Origin: Rhodocyclales bacterium
GTDB lineage: Bacteria > Pseudomonadota > Gammaproteobacteria > Burkholderiales > Rhodocyclaceae
Direction: 5' to 3'
NCBI GenBank assembly: GCA_021286885.1
Contig: JAJTBM010000138.1
Span: forward strand, 1 to 7,561
DNA length: 7,561 nucleotides
Shown here: in pieces, positions 5,145 to 7,561 of the stretch
How positions within the stretch are numbered: the first letter of the stretch is position 1
Layout of the letters: each line of letters starts with the position of its first letter
Program-made: the position numbers and the translations under genes
The notes under the pieces: generated by a model
The model's database searches: none
Told to the model about the DNA's origin: nothing
Seen by the model: the letters and a program-made list of their open reading frames with translations, nothing else

Positions 5145-6906
5145 GGGGGGTTTCTGCCTCAGCCGGGAAGGCGTTGCAGAAGCGCAACTCTTGCGGGTAG
5201 GGATAGAAGTCTTCCACGTGGCCGTTGCGGATGCTGTCCTGGGCATCCTGCCAGAACTTCGGATCGAGCAGCTTGCGGTGATGCTTCAGGAAGGCCTTGC
5301 GGATCTTGGGCTGGCCCAGCAGGAAGGTGGCGAACTCTTCCGGGAAGACATCCAGCGGGGCGGCCGAGTACCAAGGCTCGCCGGACATCTCCATGTCCTC
5401 GTTGGGCGCCGGGGGGATGCGCCGGAAGTTACAGTCGGTCATGTACTCGATTTCGTCGTAGTCGTAGAACACGACCCGGCCGTAGCGGGTGATGCCGAAG
5501 TTCTTCCACAACATGTCGCCCGGGAAGATGTTGGCAATGGCCAGCTCGCTGATGGCCTGGCCGTACTCCTTGACGGCCTCTTCCACCTGCTCTTCGCTGG
5601 CCTTGTCCAGGTAGATGTTGAGGGGGGTCATGCGCCGTTCAATATAGAGGTGCTTCACCACCAGGGTGTCGCCGTCCTCCTCGATCACCGAGGGGGCCAG
5701 TTCCTTGAGCTGGGCGATCAGATCGGGGTGGAAGCGGCTGCGCGGCAGGGCCACGTTGGAAAATTCCAGGGTGTCGGCCATGCGACCGACCCGGTCCACC
5801 TGGCGCACCAGCAGGTATTTGCGCTTCACGGTGGCCCGGTCCATGTTCTTGGAGCTGCCGAACTTGTCCTTGATGATCTTGAACACGTAGGGGTAAGACG
5901 GCAGCGTGAACACCAGCATCACCAGGCCCCGGATGCCGGGTGCTTCGATGAACTGGTCGTTGGAGTGGCGCAGGTGGGCGATCAGATCCCGGAAGAAGAT
6001 GGTCTTGCCCTGCTTGCCCAGCCCCAGCATGGTGTACAGCTCCGAGCGCGGCTTGTTGGGCATGATGGTGCGCAGGAACTGGACGTAGCCCGAGGGGACT
6101 TCCATGTCCACCAGGAAGTAGGCCCGGGACAGGGAGAACAGCAGCGAGATCCGCCACGGATCGAGCACGATGGTATCCAGGTAGAGCATCCCCGAGGTGC
6201 TGTGGCGCACCGCGATGGCGAAGGGGTATTCCTGGTAGCCATTGACTGCTTTGCCGATGATGTAGGCGGTCTTGTTCCGATAGAAGGCGGAGTAGAGCAC
6301 CTGGATCTGACAGTTCACCTCCATCTTGGGCCAGTCGCCCAGATGCTTGTGGAGGGTGCGCATCACGTAGTCCACGTCCCGGTTCAGATCCTCGAAGGGG
6401 CGCTGCCAGTCAAAGTCTTCGATGATGCGCCGGATTGTCCCCCGCAGCCCTTCGTCCTGGGGGTAGTAGCTGCTGTAGGTGGGCGGGAAAGACTCGATGT
6501 AGTCCGTGGACAGCGCCGGGCGGGTGAAGATGTAGTCGTTGCTGAAGTAGTTCCGGTGCAGGATCTTGGTGGTGACCGAGTTGAAGAAGGTCTCGGCCAG
6601 CTCGGGCTGCTTGTGGTTGATCAGCAATCCGATGAACTGGAGTTTGACCGCCTGCCAGGTGGCGTCGTCGATGTTTTCGGCGTCGAACTCCTCGTGCAGG
6701 CGCAGCACGGCTTCGTTCACCCGGTCGTCGTAAAACTGCACCCGATCCCGCACCGCAGAGAGTTGCCCTTGCCAGTCGGCGGACTCAAAGCTTTCCTTGG
6801 CCCGGCGGGAGGTTTCCCGAAAAATCCGGTAGTGCTTGTTGAAGCCTTCGATCATCGCATGGGCGATGGCTTGGGCGACCGGGTTCTCATTTGCGTACAA
6901 CTCCAT
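5137..6906 (-). CDS. aceK: Isocitrate dehydrogenase kinase/phosphatase
   Basis: AceK phosphorylates and dephosphorylates isocitrate dehydrogenase on one serine at a shared active site, switching carbon between the TCA cycle and the glyoxylate bypass. The product is 589 aa from the ATG at 6906 (E. coli AceK is 578 aa). The N-terminal regulatory half includes NYFSNDYIFTRPA (119-131). The kinase-like half has the ATP-binding lysine K343 in VFKIIKDKFG, the catalytic-loop segment PGDMLWKNFG (462-471; D464, K468, N469), and the metal-binding D482/D484 in VVFYDYDEIEYMT. These match the E. coli residues with a constant offset of seven. The start is set by GGGGAGGG just before the ATG; the frame is open to 7122, but the added 72 residues lie in the intergenic region. 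It is convergent with the Nudix gene and divergent from icd, its target. No aceA or aceB is in view. Confidence 0.97.
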   Translation of the reverse strand: MELYANENPVAQAIAHAMIEGFNKHYRIFRETSRRAKESFESADWQGQLSAVRDRVQFYDDRVNEAVLRLHEEFDAENIDDATWQAVKLQFIGLLINHKQPELAETFFNSVTTKILHRNYFSNDYIFTRPALSTDYIESFPPTYSSYYPQDEGLRGTIRRIIEDFDWQRPFEDLNRDVDYVMRTLHKHLGDWPKMEVNCQIQVLYSAFYRNKTAYIIGKAVNGYQEYPFAIAVRHSTSGMLYLDTIVLDPWRISLLFSLSRAYFLVDMEVPSGYVQFLRTIMPNKPRSELYTMLGLGKQGKTIFFRDLIAHLRHSNDQFIEAPGIRGLVMLVFTLPSYPYVFKIIKDKFGSSKNMDRATVKRKYLLVRQVDRVGRMADTLEFSNVALPRSRFHPDLIAQLKELAPSVIEEDGDTLVVKHLYIERRMTPLNIYLDKASEEQVEEAVKEYGQAISELAIANIFPGDMLWKNFGITRYGRVVFYDYDEIEYMTDCNFRRIPPAPNEDMEMSGEPWYSAAPLDVFPEEFATFLLGQPKIRKAFLKHHRKLLDPKFWQDAQDSIRNGHVEDFYPYPQELRFCNAFPAEAETPQA

Positions 6907-6989
6907 CTTCCCTCCCCTTGGGGCGTGGCCCCGTTCTTCTGGTCTGTGGACGGTGTGCGGCGGTAGCAACCACTTGGCACAAAGGGGAA

Positions 6990-6998
6990 ATATTAGCA
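6990..6998 (-). promoter_or_regulatory. Weak candidate promoter of aceK
   Basis: On the minus strand TGC-TAATAT reads like an extended -10 element, but TAATAT matches only 4 of 6 consensus bases and no -35 is seen. The start would be near 6984, about 77 nt before aceK. The aceK leader then has a GGGGC-CAC-GCCCC hairpin (complement of 6920-6932) just before the Shine-Dalgarno. Confidence 0.25.
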
Positions 6999-7030
6999 TT
7001 CCCGTCGGCATGCGCGGGTCGTCGCGGGCG

Positions 7031-7058
7031 AAGTCTTGCATCTGATATAAGACTTGCA
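7031..7058 (+). repeat. Direct repeat around the icd promoter candidate
   Basis: AAGTCTTGCA (7031-7040) and AAGACTTGCA (7049-7058) match in 9 of 10 bases, 18 bp apart, and flank the TATAAG element. A second pair, TTTGGAG (7069-7075 and 7084-7090), lies just downstream. They may be regulator sites; I recognise no binding protein for them. Confidence 0.4.
7043..7051 (+). promoter_or_regulatory. Candidate extended -10 promoter of icd
   Basis: TGA-TATAAG has the TGn extension plus a 5/6 match to TATAAT. No good -35 box is found, which extended -10 promoters can tolerate. The transcript would start near 7058 and have a leader of about 195 nt. GATAAT at 7091-7096 is an alternative -10, also without a good -35. 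Confidence 0.35.
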
Positions 7059-7199
7059 GTTGACCCCTTTTGGAGCGACTCCATTTGGAGGATAATCTTC
7101 GGAGTTTGTCGATGCTTGGCACTGGGTCGAGCAGGCAGGCAGCGGGTCAGTGCTGCCAGCGTGGTGTACAAGGCTTCCGTCAGAGAGGCTCCCACCGCA

Positions 7200-7256
7200 A
7201 TGACGCCACTGGGTCCGCGAGAGATCCGAAAAATCTATCCGAGGGAGTTGGAATGA
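7200..7256 (+). other. Possible 18-codon leader ORF overlapping the icd start
   Basis: An ATG at 7200 opens a frame, [18 protein letters not shown], whose TGA overlaps the icd ATG in the form ATGA. GAGAGG (7183-7188) lies 11 nt before it, which is a loose Shine-Dalgarno spacing. The frame is open further upstream too, so openness alone is weak evidence. It is 6 basic and acidic-rich residues per half at most and matches nothing I know. Confidence 0.2.
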
Positions 7257-7561
7257 GTACTTCTCTGATCAAGGTGCCGGAAGGCGGTCAAAAAATCGTC
7301 CCCGGTCAGGCTATCCCTGACAACCCCATCATCCCCTTTATCGAAGGCGATGGTATTGGTGTCGACATCACTCCGGTGATGATCAAGGTAATCGACGCGG
7401 CGGTTGCCAAGGCCTACGGCGGCCAAAAGAAAATCCACTGGATGGAAGTCTACGCCGGTGAGAAGTCTACCCAGCTGTACGGTCCCGATGAGTGGTTCCC
7501 GAAGGAAACCTTCGATGCACTGAAGGAATTCTCCGTCTCCATCAAGGGCCCCATGACCACC
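7253..7561 (+). CDS. icd: NADP-dependent isocitrate dehydrogenase, N-terminal part
   Basis: Icd oxidatively decarboxylates isocitrate to 2-oxoglutarate in the TCA cycle, reducing NADP. The first 103 residues are present and the gene leaves the window in frame (the E. coli enzyme is 416 aa). Recognisable segments are [20 protein letters not shown] (24-43), [21 protein letters not shown] (61-81) and SIKGPMTT (96-103). These are nearly identical in order and spacing to E. coli Icd and distinct from the monomeric Icd type. The serine phosphorylated by AceK (S113 in E. coli) should be about eight residues past the window end, so its presence cannot be confirmed. GGGAG (7243-7247) lies 5 nt before the ATG. 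The gene is divergent from aceK. Confidence 0.96.
   Translation, partial: MSTSLIKVPEGGQKIVPGQAIPDNPIIPFIEGDGIGVDITPVMIKVIDAAVAKAYGGQKKIHWMEVYAGEKSTQLYGPDEWFPKETFDALKEFSVSIKGPMTT

Larger units (their letters stand above)
6907..7252. other. Divergent aceK / icd control region (346 bp)
   Basis: No full gene is present. From left to right it holds the aceK Shine-Dalgarno and leader hairpin, a weak aceK promoter candidate, direct repeats with the icd promoter candidate, and a small hairpin GGCAGC/GCTGCC (7138-7143/7152-7157). Last comes a short ORF overlapping the icd start. Both strands must start transcription here, so the two genes could share control. Confidence 0.6.

Noticed and set aside
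5113..6966. 617-codon open frame on the plus strand opposite aceK
   Set aside because: It is antisense to a full-length AceK with all catalytic residues. The frame stays open because of high GC and codon bias, and its protein has no family-like segments.
6907..7122. 72-residue N-terminal extension of AceK
   Set aside because: The ATG at 6906 has a strong GGGGAGGG and gives a normal AceK N-terminus; the extension lies in the control region shared with icd.
1..7561. Defence system, phage, IS or CRISPR content
   Set aside because: All confident genes are housekeeping, no transposase or terminal repeats are seen, and the tandem repeats have no spacer-repeat structure.

Overview
The window is compact bacterial chromosome with the protein set and gene order of a proteobacterium, most likely a betaproteobacterium. 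Zn-independent L28/L33, AceK, ClpS and Dut all read as close relatives of the E. coli proteins, and coding DNA is GC-rich. A Rhodocyclales-like host is a guess. No phage, IS, CRISPR or tRNA/rRNA signal is visible. The ten confident genes are housekeeping genes, so this does not look like an accessory island. The unexpected signals are in the spacers.

Layout: (1) Positions 1-682, minus strand: clpS followed after 1 nt by clpA, which runs off the left edge. They encode an AAA+ unfoldase and its N-degron adaptor. (2) 683-1305: a 419-bp divergent spacer and a cold-shock protein gene. The spacer holds a sigma70-like promoter and a long leader with four mutually complementary arms. csp ends at a strong hairpin terminator. 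(3) 1386-1548: a gene-free stretch with inverted repeats between two terminators. (4) 1614-2828, minus strand: radC, rpmB, rpmG, with a consensus -10 box before rpmB. (5) 2877-5023, plus strand: coaBC, dut and a Nudix hydrolase, probably one operon, ending at a bidirectional terminator. The coaBC-dut spacer is almost wholly a degenerate 8-bp tandem repeat. (6) 5137-6906, minus strand: aceK, whose stop codon lies in a four-copy 7-bp repeat. (7) 6907-7252: a divergent control region. (8) 7253-end: the start of icd, encoding the protein AceK phosphorylates.

Functional links: ClpS feeds N-degron substrates to ClpA(P). CoaBC makes 4'-phosphopantetheine for CoA, while Dut and the Nudix enzyme suggest nucleotide-pool cleaning. 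AceK and Icd form a regulator/target pair controlling flux between the TCA cycle and the glyoxylate bypass; here they are divergent neighbours rather than aceK lying in an aceBAK operon. The rpmGB-radC / coaBC-dut block matches the E. coli arrangement.

I found no convincing undescribed multi-gene system. The best leads are the csp leader switch, the short tandem repeats in several spacers, and the aceK/icd intergenic region with a short ORF overlapping the icd start.
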